Part shown: positions 57,050-64,000 of the stretch, one piece after another
How positions within the stretch are numbered: the stretch's first letter is position 1
Layout of the letters: every line of letters starts with the position of its first letter
Assembly: GCA_016927905.1 (NCBI GenBank)
Contig: JAFGLW010000012.1
Coordinates: 111,565-175,564, forward strand
Origin: a candidate division CSSED10-310 bacterium
GTDB lineage: Bacteria > CSSED10-310 > JAFGJC01
Length of the DNA: 64,000 bases
Reading direction: 5' to 3'
The notes under the pieces: model-generated
What the model was told of the DNA's origin: nothing
Databases searched by the model: none
What the model saw: the letters and a program-made list of their open reading frames with translations, nothing else
Position numbers and translations under genes: made by a program

Positions 57050-58837
57050 ATGGAAATCAAGCGCATTCTGTATATTTTCACGACTGTTATCGTTTGGATT
57101 CTGTCAGCGCCTCCGGGGTTTTCGTCCGGCATCCACTTGGAGAAAACGCTGACGACCTGGCCCGGACAGTATGTTTCCATTCATCAGATGGAACTCGAAA
57201 AGTACCGGAACATTTCGCCCGGCAGGCACACGCGGTCGATCATTCCGGAACGAAAACGGGACCTGACCCATACCGTCTACGGCTGGTATCCCTACTGGAT
57301 GGGCGATGATTATCTGAATCTCCAATGGGACCTTCTGTCGCACATATCCTTCTTTTCCCTTGAAACCAATTCCAATGGGAACATCACTGACGCGCACGGC
57401 TGGCCCGGATCCTGGACCGGGCTGATCGACACGGCGCAGGCGGCGGGTGTCACACTGACCATTACTTGTACGCTGTTCGACTCCGGAGCCATCAACACGC
57501 TGATCGGCCATTCCGGTTACCGCAACACGCTTATCACCAACCTGATCGATGCCTGTTCGGACGGTGGTGCAACCGGAGTGAATATCGATTTCGAGGGTTC
57601 GAGTCTGAACCCGGAAAATCTGGTGACGTTCATGCAGGATCTTCGGGCTGCCCTGTCGGCTGCGATCCCGGGGTCTCATCTGTCCATGGCCACGCCATCC
57701 GTCGACTGGACCGGCTGCTTCGATTACGACCGGTTGGCGGCTGCCTGTGACGACCTGATCCCCATGTGTTACGGATACCATTGGGGAGGCGGGTCGCCGG
57801 GACCGGTATCACCATTGACAGCGGGTTCGGTATGGGCGGAATATTGCGTGGAATGGACCGTGAACGATTATCTTGTTTACGGCACCCCGCGCGACAAACT
57901 GGCCATCGGGGTGCCGTATTACGGGTATGACTGGGAAATCATCGGAGATCCCTCCGTCTATCCGGCCCAGGATGCGCCGGGAAATGCGACCGCTCGGACG
58001 TATGAATACATTCTCAACAACCACGGCGGGTACGCCAAATACTGGGATCCCCATTCCCAGACTCCCTGGTACTACTATTATGACGGTGCAGATCCAAGGC
58101 AGGTCTGGTATGACGACGGAGTCAGCCTGGGTCTGAAATACGATCTGGTACTGGATGAGGTACTGGACGGCATCGGGATCTGGGCTCTGGGATACGACGG
58201 GACGTACCCGGATCTGTGGAATGCCATCGAGACCCATTTCAGCGTCCCGGTTCCGCCGACCGCCACGCCCATGTCACCCACCTCGACACCGATTTTGCCG
58301 ACACCGACAGTCCCGGCCTCACCGTCTCCGTTTCCGACCTATACGGCGATTCCAACTCATACGCCGGTACCCCCGACCAACACATCCATTCCGCCCTCTC
58401 CGACGGTGCCCACCGGCGTGCCGACCCACACCGCTGTCCCCTCCACCGATACGCCCCTGCCGCCGACCGCCACACCGGACTGCGCCGTTTTGGGCGTCAC
58501 CCTATGGATGCCGTCAGAATTTTTCAGACCCGGTTCGCCCTGTTCATGCAGAGTATTCACCTGCAATCCCACCGGGCAGACCGTGCCCGACATACCCCTG
58601 TTCGTCATCCTGGACGTATCCGGCCAGTACTTTTTTGCGCCGGGGTTCTCCGGTTTGGATTTTTACCGGATCGACCTGGCGCCGGGCATAACGGAAATCG
58701 AGGTGCTGCCGGAGTTTCCGTGGCCCGCGGGTGCCGGATCCACCGACGGGATCACCTGGCTGGCTGCGATGACCAATCCGCAGATTACACGGCTTTTCGG
58801 CGAGATGGATACCTGGGAGTTCGGCTGGGGCGAATGA
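57050..58837 (+). CDS. Secreted GH18-like glycoside hydrolase with Pro/Thr linker and FGW domain
   Basis: 595 residues from the ATG at 57050. After a signal peptide, residues about 65-400 form a GH18 (chitinase-like) TIM barrel. VYGWYPYWMGDDYLNLQWDL opens it, and the catalytic motif reads ATGVNIDFEGSS: the acid Glu (about 181) is kept while the first Asp of DxxDxDxE is Thr and the second Asn. LAIGVPYYGYDWE and GIGIWALGYDG follow. A Pro/Thr-rich linker (PTATPMSPTSTPILP-type) leads to the shared C-terminal domain (FVILDVSGQYFFAPGF; ending WEFGWGE). Similar to GH18-like spore or cell-wall proteins; likely peptidoglycan or chitin-like substrates. Confidence 0.85.
   Translation: MEIKRILYIFTTVIVWILSAPPGFSSGIHLEKTLTTWPGQYVSIHQMELEKYRNISPGRHTRSIIPERKRDLTHTVYGWYPYWMGDDYLNLQWDLLSHISFFSLETNSNGNITDAHGWPGSWTGLIDTAQAAGVTLTITCTLFDSGAINTLIGHSGYRNTLITNLIDACSDGGATGVNIDFEGSSLNPENLVTFMQDLRAALSAAIPGSHLSMATPSVDWTGCFDYDRLAAACDDLIPMCYGYHWGGGSPGPVSPLTAGSVWAEYCVEWTVNDYLVYGTPRDKLAIGVPYYGYDWEIIGDPSVYPAQDAPGNATARTYEYILNNHGGYAKYWDPHSQTPWYYYYDGADPRQVWYDDGVSLGLKYDLVLDEVLDGIGIWALGYDGTYPDLWNAIETHFSVPVPPTATPMSPTSTPILPTPTVPASPSPFPTYTAIPTHTPVPPTNTSIPPSPTVPTGVPTHTAVPSTDTPLPPTATPDCAVLGVTLWMPSEFFRPGSPCSCRVFTCNPTGQTVPDIPLFVILDVSGQYFFAPGFSGLDFYRIDLAPGITEIEVLPEFPWPAGAGSTDGITWLAAMTNPQITRLFGEMDTWEFGWGE
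58481..58834 (+). other. Shared FGW C-terminal domain, copy 4
   Basis: Starts CAVLGVTLWMPSEFF and ends WEFGWGE, after a Pro/Thr linker. Confidence 0.85.
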
Positions 58838-58941
58838 CAGTGAGTGGTTGGTCACTGGTTCCTGGTTGCGGGTAAACCACCAGCCACTTCCCCAGCCACC
58901 AGCGATCCGATTGGCAATCAGCGGTACGTAATTGCTGCGCT

Positions 58942-61900
58942 CTAAGCGTGCCAGCCGAACGAGAACATTCCGAGTTCGCCGAATAATTGCGTGATGCCCG
59001 GGTCCGTCATGGCGGCATACCAGAGAATGCCGGACGCCGATCCCACGCCACCGGGCCAGATGAAGCTGGGCAGCACGTTGATCGTCATCTCTCCGGGTGT
59101 CACATCCTTTAGGTAATAATCGAACTCGCCGAAAGACGGCGCGAAGAAATACAACCCGTAGACGTCCAGGATCACGAACACGGGAACGCCGTAATAAGTT
59201 TCCGTATTCGGATTGCAGATGTAGACATCGCAGAAACATTCGTCACCACCCGTGAAATCATCCTTGGGCATATAGACTTCACAACCCAGGACCGTGCATT
59301 CCGGTGTCGACGTGGGTTCAACCGGCGTATCGGTGGGCGGAATCGGTGTGTCGGTGGGCGGAACCTGCGTGTTGGTCGGTACTCCGGTGGGGACAGTGGG
59401 TGTGGGCGGGAGTGGGGTATTGGTCGGCGGCACGGCGGTACTGGTCGGCGGGATTGGTGTATTGGTTGGAGGAACGGGGGTGTTCGTGGGCGGAACCGGT
59501 GTGGGTGTGGGTGACATATCACATTCGATCGGGTAGAACTCCGGATCGCCGTAGGGCGGGTCGTCGCCGGTTGTCCGGCCGCCGAAGACCCACAGGCCGG
59601 GCAGACCGTCCTCCGGATCGGATGTGCACAGCGGCACGAATGCTCCGGCATGATTCCGACGGGCTGTGATCAGGTTCGCAAAACCCTGGTCCCATGAATC
59701 CGCCGCAATATCGTAGCTCATGCATTCCGCCGTCTGATCCGGCCAGTCGCCGCCGCCGGCCACCACGACATGGGTCCGCCAGTAATCGGGCAGACCGTTG
59801 GCGATGGCGCTGAACCCCTGCCCTTCCGACTGGGCGATCGGCATGGATGCCAGGACGGTCCAGGATGTGGGATTCGTCGTGTTCAGAACCTCCACCAGGT
59901 CCGTGGGAACGATGTCGCTTCCGGTGTATTCGATATCCCCGCCCATGGCGTATATCTTGCCTCCGACAACGGCAGTCATGATGTAGGCGCGGGCATCGCT
60001 CATCACGGCGCTCAACACTGTCCACCGGCTGCCGGCGGCCGCGTTGGGATCGAACGACCAGGTGCGGTCGTCGAACGCGGGCGTCACGCTCTGCCAGCCG
60101 CCAAACACGTAGATAACGTCATTGACAACGGCCACGCCTTGCGCGCCGGAGACAATCCCGCTGAGCGTGCCGGGGAACGGGTCGGTGGTGACGACTTCAA
60201 CCTGGTTGGTCTGCGGATAATACCGCTGCACATCGGCGATGTTCGCTGCAATGGTGACATCGTATCCGCCGATGACATACAGGGCCGGGCCGCGGCCAGT
60301 CCCATCGTCCATGATCAGGTTGACAATGTGGTTGCCCACGGCCGTATCCATATCCGCTCCGGTATCCGAATAATTCTGCGTTACCGGATCGAATATCCAG
60401 ATGTCCGCCGATGCCGTGGATCCGCCGGTCCGGCCGCCCAGGAAATACACCTTGTTCGCCCAGGACTGGCCTTCCGGACCGGGAACGAATTCCCCGTCGA
60501 ACCGGTTGAATTCGAACGGGCAGTCCAGCCCGGCCGTCCAGGTATCGCGCGACATGCCCGCGGCGAGGATATTCAAGTATCCATACCCGTACGTGTAGTT
60601 GCCTTCTCCATCCGGCGGCGCGCCGCAGTTGCCGGCCGGCGGCACATCGGCGGTGCCTTCCAGAATATCGAACGTATCTTCGATCAGACCGATCAGGGAC
60701 GGATCATAGGACCACAGCAGCGCGACCGCTCCGGTGGTATGGGCTGCCGCCAATTGCGATCCGACATAGCCGGAGGTCCACCCGCCCCCGGCCATTGTCG
60801 TCAGAATATTGACGCAGGGTGCGCTGATGTTGGGTTTGGTGTGCGGATCGTGTCCGAAATCCGACGGCCCACGGCCTGAGAGTTGATAGATTTCCCTCGT
60901 ATTGTCGTGTCCCGCGCACTGGAACGATTCCTGGTAATCGCCGGGTGAACCGACCTCCCCGCATGTCGGCCCCGTGTTTCCGGATCCGAACACCGGGAAT
61001 ATCCCGGCGGCCCGCCAGGCCTGCACTTTGACCAGATACCAGTCGCTGCCGCCGCCGCCGCCCCATCCGCAGCAGACGACATGCGGACGGTTGGACGGAT
61101 CGCCGTCCGGGGCCAGCATCCAGTCGGCGCAGGTGTTCAGGGCGTATTCGCTGCAACTGGAGGATTCGCACCCCTTGCAGGTGATCCATTGGGCGCCGGG
61201 TGCGACACCGACCTGGTTTTCCAGACCGGGATCGTCCGATCCCACCAGGACACCCATCATGGTGGTGCTGAATCCGTTGTTGTCGCATATACTGCCCCCG
61301 CAGATATTGGACGGGTCCTCCCAGCAGGCCGGGTCCGACGGATCGCTGCCGCACCGGTACGCATCCACCAGGGCCGGATGGTCCCAGTCCACACCGGTGC
61401 CCATTTCCGCCACGACAATGCCTTCGCCGCGGAAACCCATCTGCGACCAGAACTGATCCGCGCCGATATCGGCGATCCCCCAGCCCTGAGCGCGCGTACC
61501 GATCGGATCATCCAGGCCTGCAGCTTGTTTTTCCGGCAATTCGATGACTTGCGGTGAACGGATATGATGAATCTCGGAGTATTCCGCCAGGGTGAAGGCG
61601 TTTCCCAGGCTGCCGTTTCGGACATAGATTTCGTTTCCGGCAATGAAAGAGCTATAAGAAATGTTCCGCCTGTCCAGATAGGCCCGGACGGCCGCCTGCT
61701 CCCGCTGCGCCGTGTCCCGAAGCGACCGATACACAAAATCACCCCGGTCTTTCCAGTTCATGGAATACGCCGGTGTCAGATCGGCCTGATTTGTGAAGTG
61801 GATCACAAAATCGGATGTTCCCGTCTGGGTCAGGATGTCGATCAGTTCCGGTTCGATCAGGTCAGGGACATTTTCAGATCCAGCTGGCGCTTGGATTCCC

Positions 61901-61956
61901 CATACAAGACAAAACAATGCGATCGAAATAACCTCTGCAATTTGGATCGGCCTCAT
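58942..61956 (-). CDS. Secreted pseudo-subtilase with kelch repeats, Pro/Thr linker and FGW domain
   Basis: A 1004-residue exported protein. Residues about 30-140 resemble an inhibitor-I9-like propeptide. Residues about 155-470 are a subtilisin-fold domain in which all three catalytic residues are replaced: the Asp position is Gly186 ([10 protein letters not shown]), the His position is Phe229 ([10 protein letters not shown]), and the Ser position is Gln401 (GSQLAAAH). The oxyanion Asn (GSGNTGP) and the surrounding fold signatures are kept. Residues about 480-820 are kelch-like beta-propeller repeats ([33 protein letters not shown]). A Pro/Thr linker follows, then the shared domain ending FSFGWHA. 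A clear promoter lies upstream. Binding or scaffolding is likelier than proteolysis. Confidence 0.88.
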   Translation of the reverse strand: MRPIQIAEVISIALFCLVWGIQAPAGSENVPDLIEPELIDILTQTGTSDFVIHFTNQADLTPAYSMNWKDRGDFVYRSLRDTAQREQAAVRAYLDRRNISYSSFIAGNEIYVRNGSLGNAFTLAEYSEIHHIRSPQVIELPEKQAAGLDDPIGTRAQGWGIADIGADQFWSQMGFRGEGIVVAEMGTGVDWDHPALVDAYRCGSDPSDPACWEDPSNICGGSICDNNGFSTTMMGVLVGSDDPGLENQVGVAPGAQWITCKGCESSSCSEYALNTCADWMLAPDGDPSNRPHVVCCGWGGGGGSDWYLVKVQAWRAAGIFPVFGSGNTGPTCGEVGSPGDYQESFQCAGHDNTREIYQLSGRGPSDFGHDPHTKPNISAPCVNILTTMAGGGWTSGYVGSQLAAAHTTGAVALLWSYDPSLIGLIEDTFDILEGTADVPPAGNCGAPPDGEGNYTYGYGYLNILAAGMSRDTWTAGLDCPFEFNRFDGEFVPGPEGQSWANKVYFLGGRTGGSTASADIWIFDPVTQNYSDTGADMDTAVGNHIVNLIMDDGTGRGPALYVIGGYDVTIAANIADVQRYYPQTNQVEVVTTDPFPGTLSGIVSGAQGVAVVNDVIYVFGGWQSVTPAFDDRTWSFDPNAAAGSRWTVLSAVMSDARAYIMTAVVGGKIYAMGGDIEYTGSDIVPTDLVEVLNTTNPTSWTVLASMPIAQSEGQGFSAIANGLPDYWRTHVVVAGGGDWPDQTAECMSYDIAADSWDQGFANLITARRNHAGAFVPLCTSDPEDGLPGLWVFGGRTTGDDPPYGDPEFYPIECDMSPTPTPVPPTNTPVPPTNTPIPPTSTAVPPTNTPLPPTPTVPTGVPTNTQVPPTDTPIPPTDTPVEPTSTPECTVLGCEVYMPKDDFTGGDECFCDVYICNPNTETYYGVPVFVILDVYGLYFFAPSFGEFDYYLKDVTPGEMTINVLPSFIWPGGVGSASGILWYAAMTDPGITQLFGELGMFSFGWHA
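58945..59298 (-). other. Shared FGW C-terminal domain, copy 5
   Basis: Starts [15 protein letters not shown] and ends FSFGWHA; nearly identical to copy 6. Confidence 0.9.
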
Positions 61957-61994
61957 TATAACCCCCTTGGTTAAGGTTTTCAGATGGTGTTTGT

Positions 61995-62023
61995 ATTATC
62001 CTTTTCAGACGGGTAAATGTCAA
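61995..62023 (-). promoter_or_regulatory. Strong sigma70 promoter of the pseudo-subtilase gene
   Basis: On the minus strand a perfect TTGACA, a 17-base spacer and GATAAT, 38 bases before the ATG. The -35 box is part of a triple direct repeat. Confidence 0.72.
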
Positions 62024-62047
62024 TGTAAATGACGTCTGTAAATGTCA
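62013..62047. repeat. Three direct repeats GTAAATG(T/A)C(A) over the -35 region
   Basis: Copies begin at 62013, 62025 and 62038 (12- and 13-base steps, about one helical turn plus). The copy nearest the gene contains the -35 box; the others extend upstream. The last two also form an inverted repeat (AAATGAC/GTCATTT). Candidate binding sites of an activator or repressor. Confidence 0.5.
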
Positions 62048-62073
62048 TTTTCAATCAAGGCTACAGTCGGGGG

Positions 62074-62095
62074 TCATCCCTCTCAAGGGGGATGA
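62074..62095 (-). terminator. Hairpin downstream of the partial kelch gene
   Basis: Arms TCATCCC and GGGATGA with an 8-base loop, 28 bases past the stop on the minus strand. There is no T tract, so it is at most a weak terminator or RNA-stabilising stem. Confidence 0.3.
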
Positions 62096-62122
62096 TTCCT
62101 CGAGCCTGAGCCCTCAAGCCGT

Positions 62123-64000
62123 TCAGTGCCAGCCGAAGGAGAATATTCCGAGTTCGCCGAACAGCGCTGTAATCCCAGCATCGGTCATGGCGGCGTACCA
62201 CAGGATGCCTGATGCGGACCCGACACCGCTCGGCCAGGTGAAGCTGGGCAGCACATTGATGGTCATCTTTCCGGGAGTAATATCCTTGAGGTAGTAATCG
62301 AATTCGCCGAACGACGGTGCGAAGAAGTAGAGACCATAAACATCCAGGATCACGAAGACCGGGATCTGCGGATAAGTCTCAGATCCGGGATTGCAGACAT
62401 ATACGTCACAGTAGCATTCATCACCGCCCGTGAAATCGTTTTTCGGCATGTCGACTTCGCAGCCCAGAACGGTGCAATCGGGAGTGGATGTGGGTTCCAC
62501 CGGAGTATCGGTGGGTGGTACAGGAGGAGTATCGGTGGGTGGTACAGGAGGAGTGTCGGTGGGTGGTACAGGAGGAGTGTCGGTGGGTGGTACAGGAGTA
62601 TTGGTGGGGGGCACGGGTGTGTTGGTCGGCGCGCCGGTGGGGACGGTCGGGGTGGGCGGGAGCGGTGTATCGGTAGGAGGCATGGGTGTATGGGTCGGTG
62701 GAACAGGAGTGTTTGTGGGTGGAACGGGTGTGGGTGTCGGTGCGGTTGCAAACCAGTCAAGAATTGCCGTCAGAATCTCCACGCGGTCTGCTAGGAGCCC
62801 GATCCATTCCAGCGGCCAGGCCAGGTATACGGTTTTGAAGGATCCGCCGTCCATCCAGGTTGAGTTGGGTTCTCCGGAAGTCTGGAAATCGAACGGCCGG
62901 CCGGCACCGGAAACCGCATAGACATAGTCGTCGTACGGACCCTCATAAGCTCCGGCGGGCCAGTAAACCTCCCAGTTGTCCGGACGAACCATGGTATAGG
63001 GTCCCAGACCGTTCCCGATGGGATCCCCGGCATGCCCCGCCGGATCCAGTTCGGTCACGTCGTCGGTGATACTGCCGATTCCTAGGTAAGCCTGCATGAA
63101 TCCGGTAATGGTGCCCGTATGGTAGTGATATTCCTGTGATGAAAGGAATAAACGGCCCCCGGTGTCCAAATAGGATTGTAAAAGCGCTTCTTCCCGAGAG
63201 GTAATCGGTGTTTCCCAGTCATATCCGGTGAACCAGATAACCGCATCATAGCCATGTAAAGTATTTCCGTGGGGCAGACCAAGTTTTTGCACTTCCCAGG
63301 GATCGAACTGCAGCGCCATATCGTCCAGCGCGGTGGCATAATAAAGCAGGCCGCCACCGGTTGAACCTTCAAAATCCCAGTCGTCATCGACCAGCAGGAT
63401 TCCTTCACGGGAACATTCGATCGGATAGAACTCCGGATCGCCGTAGGGCGGGTCGTCGCCGGTCGTCCTGCCGCCGAAGATCCACAGTCCGGGCAGTCCG
63501 TCATCGGGGTCGGATGTGCACAGCGGCACGAAGACGCCGGCATGATTCCGCCGGGCCGTGATCAGGTCGGGGAAACCCTGGTTCCAGGAATCTGCTTCAA
63601 TGTCATAGCTCATGCATTCGGCTGAAACATCCGGCCAGTCACCTCCGCCGGCAACCACGACATGGGTCTGCCAGTATTCCGGCAGGCCGGGCGCGAGAGC
63701 GCTGAATCCCTGCCCTTCCGCCTGGGCAACCGGCATGGGTGACAGGGCAGTCCATGCCGTCGGATTACTCGTGTCCAAGACTTCCACCAGATCCGTGGGA
63801 ACGATGTCGCTACCTGTATATTCGATGTCGCCGCCCATGGCGTATATCCTGGATCCGACCGCCACGGTCATGATGTAGGCACGGGCATCGCTCATCACGG
63901 CGCTCAGCAGGGTCCACCGGCTGCCGGCGGACGCGTTGGGATCGAACGACCAGGTACGATCGTCGAATGCGGGCGTCACGCTCTGCCAGCCGCCAAACAC
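62123..64000 (-). CDS. Partial secreted kelch-repeat protein, paralogue of the pseudo-subtilase, with FGW domain
   Basis: The 3' 625 codons of a gene whose 5' end lies beyond 64000. It begins inside the kelch propeller ([19 protein letters not shown]) and is nearly identical to the neighbour's kelch region. It then has an extra region of about 220 residues not present there: ILLVDDDWDFEGSTGGGLLYY, then ALLQSYLDTGGRLFLSSQEY, resembling a class I glutamine amidotransferase-like/ThuA-type fold without an evident active site. A Pro/Thr linker with tandem PPVPPTDT units and the shared C-terminal domain (ending FSFGWH) follow. Whether it also starts with a subtilase domain cannot be seen here. Confidence 0.85.
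   Translation of the reverse strand: MFGGWQSVTPAFDDRTWSFDPNASAGSRWTLLSAVMSDARAYIMTVAVGSRIYAMGGDIEYTGSDIVPTDLVEVLDTSNPTAWTALSPMPVAQAEGQGFSALAPGLPEYWQTHVVVAGGGDWPDVSAECMSYDIEADSWNQGFPDLITARRNHAGVFVPLCTSDPDDGLPGLWIFGGRTTGDDPPYGDPEFYPIECSREGILLVDDDWDFEGSTGGGLLYYATALDDMALQFDPWEVQKLGLPHGNTLHGYDAVIWFTGYDWETPITSREEALLQSYLDTGGRLFLSSQEYHYHTGTITGFMQAYLGIGSITDDVTELDPAGHAGDPIGNGLGPYTMVRPDNWEVYWPAGAYEGPYDDYVYAVSGAGRPFDFQTSGEPNSTWMDGGSFKTVYLAWPLEWIGLLADRVEILTAILDWFATAPTPTPVPPTNTPVPPTHTPMPPTDTPLPPTPTVPTGAPTNTPVPPTNTPVPPTDTPPVPPTDTPPVPPTDTPPVPPTDTPVEPTSTPDCTVLGCEVDMPKNDFTGGDECYCDVYVCNPGSETYPQIPVFVILDVYGLYFFAPSFGEFDYYLKDITPGKMTINVLPSFTWPSGVGSASGILWYAAMTDAGITALFGELGIFSFGWH
62126..62476 (-). other. Shared FGW C-terminal domain, copy 6
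   Basis: Starts [15 protein letters not shown] and ends FSFGWH at the stop codon. Confidence 0.9.
62503..62600 (-). repeat. 24-base tandem repeat in the Pro/Thr linker
   Basis: Three to four near-perfect copies of a 24-base unit encode PPVPPTDT. Copy-number change would lengthen or shorten the linker without breaking the frame. Confidence 0.75.

Noticed and set aside
59294..59669. Val/Gly-rich open frames opposite the Pro/Thr linkers
   Set aside because: Low-complexity translations of the complementary strand of the linker; they have no independent support.
62480..62760. Regularly spaced repeats that resemble a CRISPR array
   Set aside because: The repeats are in frame, encode PT-rich linker units, have no unique spacers, and no cas genes are nearby.
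1..64000. Transfer RNA or ribosomal RNA genes
   Set aside because: No T-loop GGTTCGAATCC-type sequence in a cloverleaf context or rRNA-conserved stretch was seen outside coding regions; a covariance-model scan would settle it.

Overview
The window reads as a chromosomal segment of an uncultured Gram-negative bacterium. Evidence for two membranes is a MacA/MacB/TolC-type efflux operon, exported TldD/PmbA-neighbouring secreted proteins and many signal peptides. Coding is dense, start codons include GTG and TTG, and sigma70-like promoters (TTGACA/TATAAT) are visible. No rRNA, tRNA, prophage, insertion sequence or CRISPR array was recognised. I cannot place the organism in a phylum from the sequence alone.

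Layout. 0.1-8.1 kb: a plus-strand operon with two divergent GAPDH-type genes flanking a 1372-residue protein that carries the ATP-grasp and phosphohistidine domains of pyruvate phosphate dikinase but no PEP-binding barrel, followed by a membrane glycosyltransferase. 8.1-16.9 kb: a frameshifted beta-propeller surface protein, a PAS histidine kinase, a GT-C type membrane protein, an HD-GYP protein and a TPR-methyltransferase fusion. 16.9-19.0 kb: a decayed ygfK gene with an internal deletion, running into the 3' remnant of ssnA. 19.1-24.5 kb: a small exported protein, a membrane protein, exported MsrB-MsrA, an MntP-like exporter and an HAO-type octaheme cytochrome c. 24.5-32.2 kb: the MacAB-TolC operon divergent from tldD-pmbA. 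32.2-43.8 kb: an FG-GAP/UnbV secreted protein, a membrane protein with an Fn3 domain, a PaaK-like adenylate-forming enzyme, a chelatase ATPase/VWA pair that appears to be joined by -1 ribosomal frameshifting, a cold-shock gene with promoter and terminator, and a large GH13 protein. 43.9-64 kb: an island of large secreted proteins (parallel beta-helix, transglutaminases, VWA/PPC/toroid protein, GH18-like, pseudo-subtilase with kelch repeats).

The most striking pattern is a cysteine-containing C-terminal domain of about 118 residues ending in Phe-Gly-Trp (or Phe-Gly-Pro). It closes six secreted proteins whose N-terminal parts are unrelated (FG-GAP, beta-helix, transglutaminase, GH18, pseudo-subtilase/kelch, kelch). 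It has no membrane helix or basic tail and behaves like an undescribed sorting or surface-attachment module. A second, different C-terminal anchor (hydrophobic helix plus basic tail) is seen on two other proteins. Other notable points are the A_AAA_AAC slippery heptamer between the chelatase ORFs, and a subtilisin-fold protein in which all three catalytic residues are replaced.
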